Source of the DNA: Phaseolus vulgaris
Lineage: Eukaryota; Streptophyta; Magnoliopsida; Fabales; Fabaceae
Direction: 5' to 3'
DNA: 64,000 nt
NCBI RefSeq assembly: GCF_000499845.2
Contig: NC_023758.2
Span: 8,843,227 to 8,907,226, forward strand
The notes beneath the pieces were generated by a model, which saw only the letters and a list, made by a program, of their open reading frames with translations, searched no databases and was not told the DNA's origin. The position numbers were made by a program, and so were the translations under genes. Below, piece after piece: positions 1 through 12,000 of the stretch; within the stretch, counting starts at the first letter, position 1; the number at the start of each line of letters is the position of its first letter.

Positions 1-1717
1 ATATTTTGGTGTTACTTATGATATAGAGAGAGTTTATTATAAAGGTTAAAGAGTGTTTTATTTTAAAAACTATTAAATAAATAATTTTTATACTATTTTG
101 ATTCTTTGGAAAAGTATGTTTATTAAATAAGAGGACCCACGTATTATTTTTCATGCAACGTATTTAATTTGCTCAAATGCCTAGGACCCCTTTGTTTAGT
201 GCATCAACTTTTGTCGTTTTGCCTCCTCAAATCTCGCCCCCAACTATTACGTCTCATCATCATCTCTACACCTCATCCTCGTCTCTTAATTATTTTTTTA
301 AGTTTTTTAATAATAATGTTTTCTGCTACGCATAAGGAACAATTAGCCATTTAAATACATGAACAATGGACAATAACAGCAGGGAGTTCAAATTAATTAA
401 GACATCATTTTCACTTCACGCTGTTGTTTCTAAACTGCTTCATAACCAAGTGAATAATGAATGCTATTAAGATATTGTGGCGTGTGAAAAGCCCCACCAG
501 CTCAGGCACGAATTGGTCAAAAAATTCCCTAGAAAAAAAAATAAAAAATATATATATATATAGTATGCACTCACACACACAGAAACATGAACTCTGAGCC
601 TAAATCAAAAGTGTTTTTACCTAAAATATGTCTTGGTCTAGAGGCAGAATTGATGACATGAGAGATAAAGTTAATTTTTCGTTGGTTTATGATGTGAGTT
701 GTAATCTTTGTGCAAAAGATTTTCATGATGAGCATCTTGTCCTAATGCCTTTGTTTTTATTAGAATGTTTTTCTTTTGTAAAGTCTCCACGTTCCAGAAG
801 TTTAAAAGGCACATATAAGGCAAGTTCGCGGATCATAGTAGTAGCAGACCAAGTTTGAGAAGCACACGTGTGTGGCTGTGGTTTTGATGATCCATTGTGC
901 ACACATAACTTACTCAAAACGCCAACACAACACAGTGATATTTGATAAGAAAATGATAGTAGTGGATCATAACACGTCCTTGTCCTTGTCCGTGCACGGT
1001 CCCAAAACCGAGGTCAGGAAGGACGCATGGAACTTGTTTTATGTGACACATGAGACACTTTTTTGCATAGTATTAGACCATTCTTTGGTTGGTCAAATAT
1101 TCGACGAATGGTAGGCACTAGGCACACTTTTGATGATGTGTAGTCCAAAAGCATTTGGAGAAATTCTGATTTTTTTATTGGTTTGCCTTCTTCCACTCAG
1201 CAAGAAAAGAGGAAAAAAAATTAAAGAGGGGCAGGTGTCACTAATTCCATCACCACAATTCCCATGTGCATTCATGTCTAACATTTGGTAGTGGGCTCCA
1301 TTGCTTGATATTTTGCTACAGCTTTTGGTTGTGTTCATAATCACATTCAGCCCATCTGCTGGAACACACCTTGGACTTGGCAGGCTCTGTACCCAGTTTG
1401 GGCCTCTATAAAAACCCCTGTCTAGCCCAGAAATGTCATGTAGCCAATCCTATTTCTACGTCAAGAATCATTTTCTTTCAATGTGATATTTATGCATATA
1501 CATACATATCAATAGTCAGCAAGGTGCAATTTATAATTGAAGTTAATTTTGGCGTAGTTTTCAATCTTTTTTAATGGTGTAAAATTAATTCTAACAAAAT
1601 TCATTTTAGCATTATTTGAAGAAAATGAGTGCTTAGTGTGTAATTAGAGCTAATATTTGTTCTGGTTTTTATATTTCAAAAACATGCATGGGTAAAGAAT
1701 GCGTAGAATTTGTGCAG
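1..1717. other. No gene seen: upstream or intron sequence of the NPF gene
   Basis: AT-rich DNA with a short TA run near 548-563. Open frames here are short and resemble no family. The region ends in a good 3' splice site (AG at 1716-1717) for the NPF exon, so at least its last part should be intron. I looked for the missing NPF exon (transmembrane helices 1-3) and did not find it. A TATA-like string near 1407 could be chance. Confidence 0.6.
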
Positions 1718-3425
1718 GGTCTGATTGTTCTGACCATCCAAGCTCGTGATCCTTCATTAAAGCCACCAAAGTGTGACAGAGACAGTCGGTGTGAAGAAGT
1801 TAATGGTGGGAAAGCAGCAATGCTGTTTGCTGGCCTCTATCTGGTGGCTTTGGGGGTTGGAGGGATCAAAGGGTCACTGCCAGCACATGGTGGTGAACAA
1901 TTTGATGAAACCACCCCATCTGGGAGGAAGCAGAGATCAACTTTCTTCAACTACTTTGTCTTCTGCCTATCATGTGGTGCCCTTATTGCAGTTACTTTTG
2001 TTGTGTGGATTGAAGACAACAAAGGGTGGCAATGGGGTTTTGCAATTTCTACTATTAGCATTTTTCTATCTATCCCAGTTTTCCTTTCCGGTTCTGCTAC
2101 TTACAAGAACAAGATACCTTCAGGAAGTCCACTTACAACAATTTTAAAGGTAACTAACGTTGCACCAATCTCTAATTAAGTTGACTATTTAGTTTACTAT
2201 ATGATTTTAATTTCTTTACACTATCAATGTAAAAGTGTGTACACTGTTAACTGAATATAACTTCTAAGGTTATTATTAAAAAAACTCGACAAACTTATCA
2301 GTTTTTTATCAGATGATATGTAAAATTTCTTTGCATTGACAGTGTACTCATGATTTAGTCTTGTTAAGATAACTTCCTTCCATTATTGTCCTATAGTCCT
2401 CTCTGACTAATTTATTATGGTATGTTTTTTTGGCTTGATTTGAGCAGGTTTTTCTTGCTGCTTTACTGAATAGCTGCACATACAAAAACTCTAGCAGTGC
2501 TGTTGTTAATATGTCTTCTAGCCCTTCTAATCAACACTCAAATAGAATGGAATCAGAACAAGAAACTGTAAAGGCAAACACAACAACTGAAACCCCAACA
2601 GGGCACCTCAAATTTCTCAACAAAGCAGTTACAAACAAGCCAAGGTATTCATCACTAGAATGCACTGTAGAACAAGTAGAAGATGTAAAGGTAGTGTTGA
2701 AAGTACTACCCATATTTGCTTGCACCATCATTCTTAACTGTTGCCTAGCTCAGTTGTCAACATTCTCTGTTGAACAAGCTGCTTCTATGAACACAAAGCT
2801 TGGTTCCCTAAAGGTGCCACCATCTTCATTACCAGTTTTCCCAGTTGTGTTCATCATGATCCTTGCACCAATTTATGACCACATTATCATCCCCTACACC
2901 AGGAAAGCCACCAAATCAGAAATGGGGATCACTCACCTCCAAAGGATAGGATTTGGATTAGTACTCTCTATAGTTGCCATGGCAGTGGCTGCTCTTGTTG
3001 AAATGAAAAGGAAAAAGGTAGCCACTCACTCAGGCCTACTTGATGATCCAACCAAACCACTACCTATCACATTCTTGTGGATTGCTTTTCAGTACTTATT
3101 CCTTGGATCTGCTGATCTTTTCACCTTGGCTGGGTTGTTGGAATATTTCTTCTCAGAAGCACCAATAAGAATGAGATCATTGGCCACATCTCTTTCATGG
3201 GCCTCTTTGGCAATGGGGTATTACCTAAGTTCAGTGATTGTATCTATAGTAAACAGCGTCACTGGAAATGGCACCCAGAAACCATGGCTATCTGGTGCCA
3301 ACTTGAACCACTATCACCTACATAAGTTCTATTGGCTCATGTGTGTGCTAAGTGGTTTGAACTTCCTACATTACCTGTACTGGGCCACTAGATACAAATA
3401 TAGAGGGACAGGTACTGCTAATTAA
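1718..3425 (+). CDS. NRT1/PTR family (NPF4-like) transporter, 3' two exons; 5' end not visible
   Basis: Proton-coupled membrane transporter of the NRT1/PTR (NPF, major facilitator) family. Visible exons are 1718-2149 and 2448-3425, both phase 0, joined by a GT-AG intron; together 469 residues plus TAA. The first exon carries the PTR signature around GVGGIKGSLPAHGGEQFDE and a conserved STFFNYF segment; the second begins VFLAALLNSC, has a long hydrophilic central loop (about 2520-2690), and then repeated hydrophobic segments to the C-terminus. The GGIKGSLPAHG form of the signature is typical of subfamily NPF4, whose studied members carry nitrate, abscisic acid or gibberellin; substrate here is not predictable. 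Full NPF proteins are about 570-600 residues, so some 110 N-terminal residues are missing. An ATG at 1688 is in frame but lies before a convincing acceptor (AG at 1716-1717) and is unlikely to be the start. The earlier exons may lie left of the window, or the gene may be truncated. Confidence 0.88.
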
Positions 3426-5532
3426 TGAAGCATATGGGAATTTCCATAAGGTCCATATGAGCATTTGAGTTCAAGAGTTCATCGATCAAATTTTGTACAA
3501 GCCAGTCTTATGCTGGAGCTGTGTTCAACAAGGTGCACAGAGCATTTACCCCAATTCAGATAACATTGGGATATCCTATATCTATCTGTCTATATATATA
3601 CATATGCTAGCTAATATAGAATAGAAACAACACAGAAAAAGAAACAAAAATAATGGTATAGCTTCTTCATGTGTAATCATTCTAACTCTTTCGTTTGTCA
3701 ACAGTTAGAGCAAAAATGGTTCTTATATCAAATTTATTGTTTTTATCATATCAGCAAAAGTACTTTGAATTTTCTCAACTCAAATTTAAACATCCACTTA
3801 TGTTTGAAAACAAAGCTTCTTAAGAGCCGAGAGAAGATGTGCAACCAAAACACATAATATATATAATCTCATTTAAATAAGTGATGGATACGTGATTTTT
3901 AGCTAAAGCATATTTAACTTTTATTTACTTTTAAAAAAATAAATTCTTTTATTTTTTTTTTAAAAATTGATTGTGTATAATTTTCATATTTCATGTAATT
4001 ATTTATTACTTCAATTTGTAATGTTATATAGTTCTTTTAATTTGAACTACATAAAAAATAATTAAACAAATACTAAAAATAATACAATAACTAATTATTT
4101 CTATAAAATTAAAATATATAATAATTAAAAATAAATTAAAATTAATAAAAAAATATTAAAAATAGTAATGAAAAAATTAAATAAATTATAGACTAGAAGT
4201 TAAAAACTCCTGAAATAAACTATTTTGATATATTTTACTAAATGTTCTGTATTTATCAAACTAACTTATTAATTATAGTTTATCAGTCTTACGCACACTC
4301 TTAACTAATACTCAATATGTAATTCTCCTTAATCTTTAATTGATTTTAAGATTAAAATAAAACAGTTAATGACATTTAACTAGTGTTATATAATGATTAG
4401 TGGAGTTTATGGTGGTTTAGAACTACTTAATAATTTCTCCCCTTGTAAATCAGAAATTAGGAGATAATTGGAGTTAGTTTGTAGTATAAACTTATAAACT
4501 GTATATATCGAAATAGTTGAATTCATTTGCTGTAAGGTAACATTGACCAAATCAACTTAATTCAGTTTCCTCTACGTCTTAACAAAAAATCATATATATA
4601 CTTAACAATGTCAAAAGAAATTGTTATTATTATCTCCTCTTTTCATGAACCAAGCTAATGGTAGAAGCAGCTAGCCATGGTTCCTGAGAAATACAAATTT
4701 GGAGAAGCATATATCACCTTGCAGGTCACTGCTTGCATGCACAGAAAATGTGTACAGTCATTGAATCATCACGTCTTGTATTAATGCGGATGGTGATTTT
4801 CCACTTGTATGATCCAATTTAAATGAATTTACATCGTGCTTCATAATTATTGAGCCATTCCCTGTTGTGTAAGGTGAGTTTGTATTGAAAATAGACAAAA
4901 CTGGTCCATGCTAGTGAATGTAGTTAGTCTGATATCATCACAGGTCACAGCCTCCACCGTCCATCTTTCCAATTAAAGTGTTTGAAATGCTGCAAAACAC
5001 AAAAGGGATTATGGCCCCATTCACTAACACTCACTGCAAAGACTGACCAACCTACACACGCCCCATATCAAAACCTGTTAGATATAATTAAGTGTTCTTA
5101 TCTCAAGATACTTGGTATGTTAACACTCAAAATTGACAACACAAGAATGTCGCTTAAAACTTAAATTGTCCTTTCACACGTGTGTATAAAAAGAGAGATG
5201 GAACTGATGTTATTTTTTTAATATTCAAAACACGAAAGTAATGTGATCACTTGATTAACACTTGCCAAAAGGTTACCATCAAGAAAAATGGTAATAATGT
5301 ATTTTGTAAACATTCTAATGTGAAGTAAAATTTATTATGAGACTTATTACTTATTTAATGAATATAACTAGTAAGAAACTGTGTTAAAAAGCAAAACGAT
5401 AAAGAACTGAGTGTGGCCTTGCTGCATGTGTTTCGGTAGTCTTTATCATGAGAAGAGGAAGAAGTGAGAACAAAAGTAGTAAGTACACTACACAGAGAAT
5501 ATAAATTCTTCGGTATCATTCACGCACGCACC
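3426..5532. other. Intergenic region between NPF and oxidase genes
   Basis: The first 200-400 bases probably hold the NPF 3' untranslated region. The rest is AT-rich, with long A/T runs at 3900-4200, and no coding frame I can support. The right part should contain the oxidase promoter and leader. Confidence 0.5.
5177..5190 (+). promoter_or_regulatory. Candidate core promoter: G-box next to a TATA box
   Basis: A CACGTG G-box (5177-5182) is followed at once by TATAAA (5185-5190), in the orientation of the oxidase gene. A start about 30 bases downstream would give a leader of roughly 320 bases before the ATG at 5533. This is inference from two short motifs; the distance is long for a plant leader. 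Confidence 0.25.
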
Positions 5533-7221
5533 ATGGCGTTCAAGATCAAGAAGCTTCTATCTTTCTTTCTTCTTCAAAGCATGTTGTTTGAGGTGGTAAT
5601 GAGCATTGAAGAGAGTAGAAGCACCACGGGAGGGCACTGGGTGGAGCTGCAGCGCAGCATAGGCATCTCCGCCATGCACATGCAAGTCATGTACGACAAC
5701 AAGGTCCTAATCTTCGACCGCACCGACTTCGGCCCCTCCAACATCTCCCTCTCCCACCACCGCTGCCGCTTCAACCCCCGGGACCTCGCCCTCAAGCTCG
5801 ACTGCACCGCCCACTCCGTCCTTTACGACCTCTCCCACAACACCCTCCGCCCCCTCACCCTCCGCACCGATGCCTGGTGCTCCTCCGGGGCCCTCGTCCC
5901 CGACGGCTCACTCCTCCAGACTGGCGGCTTCAACGACGGCTACACCACCCTCCGCTCCTTCACCCCCTGCCCCCAACACAACACCTGCGACTGGCGCGAA
6001 ATCCGCAACCATAACCTCTCGAACAGCCGCTGGTACTCTTCCAACCAAATCCTTCCCTCGGGGAAAATCATCATCGTGGGTGGCCGCAACTCCTTCACCT
6101 ACGAATTCGTCCCCAAAAACGACGTCCCCTCCTCGTCGTTCCACTACCTCCCCTTCTTGAAACTCACGCGCGACTCCAACCGTGGAGAGGAGAACAATCT
6201 TTACCCCTTCTTGCACCTCTTACCAGACGGAAACCTCTTCATCTTCGCCAACCGCAACTCCATTCTCTTCGACTACACCACCAACAAGGTCCTCCGCAAC
6301 TTCCCCATCATCCCCGGCCAAGAAAAAAGAAACTACCCCAGCACAGCCTCCTCCGTCCTCCTCCCGTTAAACCTAACGGGTCTCAATGGAACGCGTTTGC
6401 CCGACGCGGAAATTATGATATGCGGCGGCGCCTACCCCGGCACGTTCAGCTTGGCCAACACATTGAAGATCTTTCTAGAAGCTTCCAGAACGTGCGGGAG
6501 GTTGAGGGTGACGGATTCGAACCCTGTGTGGGTCATGGAAACCATGCCCACGCCGAGGGTTATGCCTGACATGATTTTGCTTCCCACTGGGAACGTCATT
6601 ATCGTGAACGGTGCAATGAATGGGACCGCGGGGTGGGAGAACGCAGCCAACCCGGTATTGTATCCGGTTTTGTATAGACCCGGTTTGGTTGGACCGTTTC
6701 CGAAGTTTCAGTTACTGGCGCCGGCGAGTACTCCGAGGATGTATCACTCGTCTGCTGTGCTGCTGCCAGATGGAAGGGTTTTAGTGGGCGGGAGCAACCC
6801 GCATAGGGTATATGATTTTCGGGCCAACCCGTACCCGACGGAGTTGAGTTTGGATGCGTATTACCCTGAGTATTTGGGGATCCAGTTTGACTCGTTGCGG
6901 CCCTCGATAGTTGCTGTTGAAGCTGTGAACAATACGGCATCCTATGGCAGGGTGTTTGCGGTGAATATTTCGCTCTGGGACTACCGTGTGGGAGGGCTGG
7001 GCGTGACGCTGGTGGCTCCGTCGTTTACGACGCACTCGTTCGCGATGAACCAGAGGTTGCTGCTGCTTCAGGTGTTGGCGGTTCAGCAGGTGGCGACGTC
7101 CGGGTACAGGGTGGTGGCGCGTGGGCCCCCCTCACAAGCTGTTGCGCCGCCTGGTTTCTACATGCTTTTTGTGGTTCACGCGGGAGTTCCCAGCACCGCG
7201 GTTTGGGTTCAGGTGAAGTGA
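5533..7221 (+). CDS. Glyoxal/galactose oxidase family copper-radical oxidase (GLOX-like), secreted
   Basis: Extracellular copper-radical oxidase that oxidises an aldehyde or alcohol to acid or aldehyde with release of hydrogen peroxide, probably acting in the cell wall. Single exon, 562 residues, the usual size. I chose ATG 5533 (ACCATGG context); the frame runs 69 bases further upstream but without an ATG. Residues 1-24 form a signal peptide. The glyoxal-oxidase N-terminal propeller domain follows and a galactose-oxidase-type C-terminal domain covers about 435-562. All catalytic residues are visible: Cys116 (in DAWCSSGAL) to cross-link with Tyr168 (in RWYSSNQ), Tyr404-His405 (in PRMYHSS) and His501 (in THSFAMNQR). 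Several N-glycosylation sites occur. The first half is strikingly C-rich compared with the flanks, which creates many spurious open frames. Plant relatives include GLOX proteins of pollen, anther and seed mucilage; which one this matches cannot be judged here. Confidence 0.93.
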   Translation: MAFKIKKLLSFFLLQSMLFEVVMSIEESRSTTGGHWVELQRSIGISAMHMQVMYDNKVLIFDRTDFGPSNISLSHHRCRFNPRDLALKLDCTAHSVLYDLSHNTLRPLTLRTDAWCSSGALVPDGSLLQTGGFNDGYTTLRSFTPCPQHNTCDWREIRNHNLSNSRWYSSNQILPSGKIIIVGGRNSFTYEFVPKNDVPSSSFHYLPFLKLTRDSNRGEENNLYPFLHLLPDGNLFIFANRNSILFDYTTNKVLRNFPIIPGQEKRNYPSTASSVLLPLNLTGLNGTRLPDAEIMICGGAYPGTFSLANTLKIFLEASRTCGRLRVTDSNPVWVMETMPTPRVMPDMILLPTGNVIIVNGAMNGTAGWENAANPVLYPVLYRPGLVGPFPKFQLLAPASTPRMYHSSAVLLPDGRVLVGGSNPHRVYDFRANPYPTELSLDAYYPEYLGIQFDSLRPSIVAVEAVNNTASYGRVFAVNISLWDYRVGGLGVTLVAPSFTTHSFAMNQRLLLLQVLAVQQVATSGYRVVARGPPSQAVAPPGFYMLFVVHAGVPSTAVWVQVK

Positions 7222-7901
7222 GGTTTGGAATTTCAAATCAAAATTATGGTTTAGATGGAAAGTGGTTGTTCAAATACTTACTTCATGCGTGTGGTTATGT
7301 AGAGGGAGCATTTTCAGGTTTTCACTTGGACCATATTTCTATTCTATTTAATTTTTGGTTAATCTTATTTCAACACTCAGTTTTTGTTTATTCCTTTTTT
7401 TCATCATATATAATTCATCGCTTAGGATTAATATTCTTATGCCTCCAATTAAACCAAGTTATGTTACTCAAACAGAGGATATCCAATCCTAAGACTAAAC
7501 AAACTTTATTCAACAACAATAATTTACTCTCTCTTTCTTATGAACAAAAGTCTTCATTTATTTTATTTTTCTCGTCACACAACTAGACAGACGAGTGTAA
7601 GATAATAACGGTCCACCAGATTAATGTGCTACCTACTTAATAACTTAATAATCTCTTCCTGTAAACTTTCTAACTATGTAAAGCAGTAACAACCTAAGTT
7701 ATTCATTTAATAATTACAGTATTTTATTAAAAATACATTAAGAAAAGACAGAAAAAAAAATAGTTTAATTTCAAGTAGCGACATCAATGTATTTGCTGAA
7801 TTGAAGGACAAAAACAACTTAATTTAAAAAACTCGAAGTAAGATTCAATGGTTTCTTCTGACCAAAGTTTTTAATATTGACAAATAATAATAGTAACTAG
7901 C

Positions 7902-7953
<52 letters not shown>
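7902..7953. repeat. AAT/TTA microsatellite, about 17 units
   Basis: Uninterrupted trinucleotide run of about 52 bases. On the minus strand it reads as poly-leucine in a short open frame, which is not a gene. Confidence 0.97.
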
Positions 7954-8119
7954 GTTTTTCAAAAAAACGTATTGTGATTAATTTCCTTTGGTAATTTTTC
8001 CAGGAAATAATATAATAGTTTCTTGAAGGTACAAAAGAAAAATGTGCCACCACATATTTTTAAGATTAAACATCACACATGCTTAATTGTTAAATATATT
8101 CCTGCAGCTACGTATATTT

Positions 8120-8480
8120 TTCTCTCAACTTCATAAATTTTCATATTCATATTCTTTAATTCTGTAATATTTTAAATTACGTAATTCAAATTTTTTTTTA
8201 AATTCGTAATTAACTTTCAGTTTTCATAATCCAAAAGACAATATTTTGAATAACGTAATTCAATTTTCTTTTTTTAAATTCGTAATTAACTTCAGATTTC
8301 ATTTCTTTTTTCAAATTCATAATTAACTTTAGAAGAAAATATTTTAAATTACGTAATCCAATTTTCTTTTTTTAAATTTATAATTAACTTTCAGATTACA
8401 TATAATTCAATTTTTTTTAGCTTCTAAATTACATAATTTAGAAGTTTTTTTTTAAATACGTGTTTAAATTACATAATCTG
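8120..8480. repeat. Degenerate tandem repeat, units of roughly 70 bases
   Basis: The strings AAATTACGTAAT or close variants, then a T-rich run, then AAATTCGTAATTAACTTT recur several times between 8150 and 8480. Units differ in length and sequence, so this is an old tandem array or an AT-rich mobile-element remnant. Confidence 0.6.
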
Positions 8481-8668
8481 AAAGCTACTTTATGGAGGTG
8501 GCAGTATTTTCATATTGTGAAGAAACCGTCATAATTTCATCTTATTAAAGTTCTAATACTTTGATATAAGGATTGCAATTCATCTTACAGTCTGTTTATA
8601 AAAACTATCTGCATTAGGTCTTAATCTACTGATTGCAATAAATGCCTAGTATGAATGTGAAGGCATTC

Positions 8669-8716
8669 ATTCTTTTAATTACTCAAAGTATGATTCTTTT
8701 AATTACTCAAAGTATG
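8669..8716. repeat. 24-base perfect direct duplication
   Basis: A 24-base unit starting ATTCTTTTAATTACTC occurs twice head to tail (8669-8692 and 8693-8716). Confidence 0.9.
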
Positions 8717-9014
8717 AATATATACACACGCACACTTTTATGAAAAGGTCACTGCATACATATCAAAGGGACTACAAAGTACTATATATAAGGACAAGGT
8801 GGAATTAATACAAGTAAATTTTATTGCTAAAATACGGAAAATAAAGTTCTTTTCAACGCAGTACGCGAAAATATAATACATTTTATTTATAGACTTTACA
8901 ATATGGATTTTCTTTTTCTCTTCACAATTAATATTTTTAGCTTTCTATCACCTCAACGATCACTGATCCCCAATGGATTAATATTATATGGAACGAACTC
9001 ACATGATCCTTGTG

Positions 9015-12000
9015 CTACGACTTCGAAGATCCCGCAGTCATTGATAAACTCCTCACTGCAACCTTGACTACACCAACCACACTAAGCTGCCTCTTCTCTG
9101 GACTCAAACACTGGCGATCGTCATTTTTATTAATGTCTTCTATTTGAACTCCCACAAAGTATGCAACCTGAACAAGCACATGATTCAGCAACGATCAGTG
9201 TAATTAGTAGCTTCAGTTTAGCTTGTATGGAAGTATAATAAACTGGGTAAAAAATAATCAAATTCAAGACACATAGATGTGAAAGACTATCACATGATGT
9301 ATACACCATATGTGAAGGATGACGTCCTTCCCAAAGTGCAGTTAATGGATGTGGATCCGTGACTAACTTAACTCCGCAAAAACCTATAAGGAATAGAATT
9401 CTTATTTGCATCCACATGAAAACAAATTCACCCAACTGACTTACGATAATTGGTAACTCAAACTACAAAAGCTTGGATTAGTCAGTATCTTCTGAGGAAG
9501 TAAAGTAGATTGGGCAAGAGAAGGCTAGAATCCGGATTTTTCATTATTTTAACCACAGAAAGAAAATGAGAATGTGGAAAAATCCAGGTACCAATCAAAC
9601 AGGTAAGCAAAAGACTAAGTGTTTGCAAGTAAAATTGTAACCAGACACTACAATGGACTATCAAAGTTATCCTAAATAACCACGTCAGAATTGTGAATAT
9701 TTTTTAAGCCATCATCTATAATTTCAGCTACTACTCTTCACCACAGCACTTTAGCCATAAATGATAGATCTATCAAGTTATCTGATGATACATCACCGAA
9801 ATTTACACAGTAATTACAGTCCTGCAATTTCCAATGAAGCAATTTTGAATACATTGTAACTTTTTGCAAATCAGTTTACTGACTTCATTTCTCGAATTTC
9901 TTTTTTAATTTTCCGGAGCGGGCTAGATGAGTAACAACTGGTAAAAGCAAACAAAATAGGACCAGTTTTATCACAATATGAACCATTACCTCCTTAACAA
10001 CCTAACCAGAAATACTAGTTACTAGTAAGATGACCCCAAGCACACAACATCAACTATGAACTCTCTGGTTCCCCAGCCCAACTACCAGAAAATGACTTTT
10101 CCAGAGCAACAAACCACTTTTTATGCACAAGGAATGACAAATTTCAGAGTTTATAATCATGCACGAGATAGGTTGACAAACAACAACAAAATATTCATAA
10201 CTTTAAATATAGTTACACACTAGGACCTGACTGCTTATAACATTTAAAAGAATGGTACTGTCAAAGCAACAAAGCAGTAGCTGTCATCTATTTACCAATA
10301 TAAAGACCATATTCATGTTTGGTTGTGTTAAAATTCTCTCAGGTTTCCCATCAGACTTAGGAAAACAAATGACTGACAGAAATTGAAAAACAGACGTTTA
10401 AGATTTATAGCTCAGCTAATAAATAGTTTGTCAAGATTACCTTGCCAGAAGCATCACGAACGGGTGAGATGTGAAGAGAATTCCAAAATGAACTTTTGTC
10501 CTTCCTGTTCATTTTGAAAAGAATTTAATTCAGTATATTCAATAAATAAACTTCACAGCTTTGGCAGCAGAAGCAAAAAGTGAAGTATTAACCTGTAATT
10601 CAAAATACGTACTGTGCATGGTTGTTCAGCTTTAATGCTTTCCTTTATCTGTAAATAACAAGAAAAAGGCATAATCCCGAAGTTCAATTCCATTAGTCTA
10701 TGCCTCCAAGTTGCCAAATTAGGAAGACAACATTGAAAAACTATGGCAAGAAAATCATACTACCAGATATAAAGTAGAGGTATCAGTATCTGTTCCACCT
10801 AAAAACCTACAGTTGCGACCCAAAACTTCATTTCTTCCATAACCTATTCAGGTAATGGGATAATTGAAAACATAAGCAAATTTGAGCTACTGGTTTTATA
10901 TTCTTACATCAGATCCCAGCGTTAGGCTGTAAATGAGCATGAGGCTTTCATTATTGTGGATAAATTTTTCAAAAAGCACCATAGGAAAAGAAAATAAAAG
11001 ATAAATGAATCAAGCTTCTTTAATCAACTTATGCACATCAGTTGTTGGAAATAGTTGGATGAGAGAACTTCTATAAAATGTTGGAATCCATAAGATGATT
11101 TTAACTTGTAAAAAATGTGCAATTCATTTGCCTTTTTTTTTTTTCCTTAAGTACTTATTGAAAAGTTTATCAAAACAAAACTCAATTTATACAAGGAAAT
11201 AGTTTTAGAACCTGTCAATTTCAAGAAGGCATCACTAACATAAACAATAGGCATGTCCGGTAAATGCGGATTAGTTCTGCAAGGAAACTCAAAACCATAT
11301 AAACAACAAATTAAGGGTCTGTAAAAAGGATAAAGCTCTTGGTAAAGTAATAACAAAATTAGACATTTCCAATAACTCACAATACAAAGCTTTGTTTGAT
11401 TCTACCAAGAGAAATAATCAAGGATGTGCTTAAAAGACCCACGTCAGGAATGCTGCACCTCTTCCTACACACTAATCTGCCAGTCGCCTCACTGAAATGG
11501 GTTAGCACAGAGAAGATCCTGTCCATGGCTGTGACAGCACTTCGCTTCTCCTCATCACTCGCCTGACACGGCTCTTCCCTCTCCAATTCTGCATCTCAAA
11601 AAGCTAATAAATCAGTATAACCCAAACCACTAGCACAGTTACTGCGAGACCACATGAGGCCACTGCATTAATTCTGAATCAAATATAAAATGCATTTAAC
11701 TTCTTTTATTCAGCAAGTACAAGGATTAACAGGAAAAGGATGCAAAAAGATTTAAAATTAGCACAAAACTTAAATCCAGTTCTCTGTGTGATTTTGATCT
11801 TGTTCTTCAATGTTTTACTTAATCAATTTACGATGACTTTTTATGTAAAAAAAATTATATCGATTAATGGGCTGAAACTCGAATTTTGCCTAAAAGCACA
11901 ACATCAAAAAATTATTCATGATTTTCAGAATAAAGGTTATCGCTTGAGTACTTTGGGTGTTGCTTTCTAATCAAGAGTTTCATTCCATATCAGCGATTGA

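Larger units (their letters stand above)
7222..9014. other. Intergenic region between oxidase and PLP gene (convergent)
   Basis: Both neighbours end here, so it holds two 3' ends and no promoter is needed. It contains an AAT microsatellite, a degenerate tandem repeat and a 24-base direct duplication listed separately. No gene seen. Confidence 0.6.

Noticed and set aside
1688..1717. ATG at 1688 as start of the NPF protein
   Set aside because: It precedes a typical splice acceptor; NPF proteins need the N-terminal helices.
5464..5532. Upstream in-frame extension of the oxidase
   Set aside because: No ATG in this stretch; ATG 5533 has a good context and is followed by a signal peptide.
5870..6160. 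Pro/Ser-rich and antisense frames within the oxidase
   Set aside because: Shadows from C-rich codons; the main frame carries all catalytic residues.
7871..8053. Poly-leucine frame on the minus strand
   Set aside because: It is the AAT microsatellite read backwards.
8150..8480. Regularly spaced repeats resembling an array
   Set aside because: AT-rich degenerate tandem repeats without unique spacers, in a plant nucleus: not a CRISPR.
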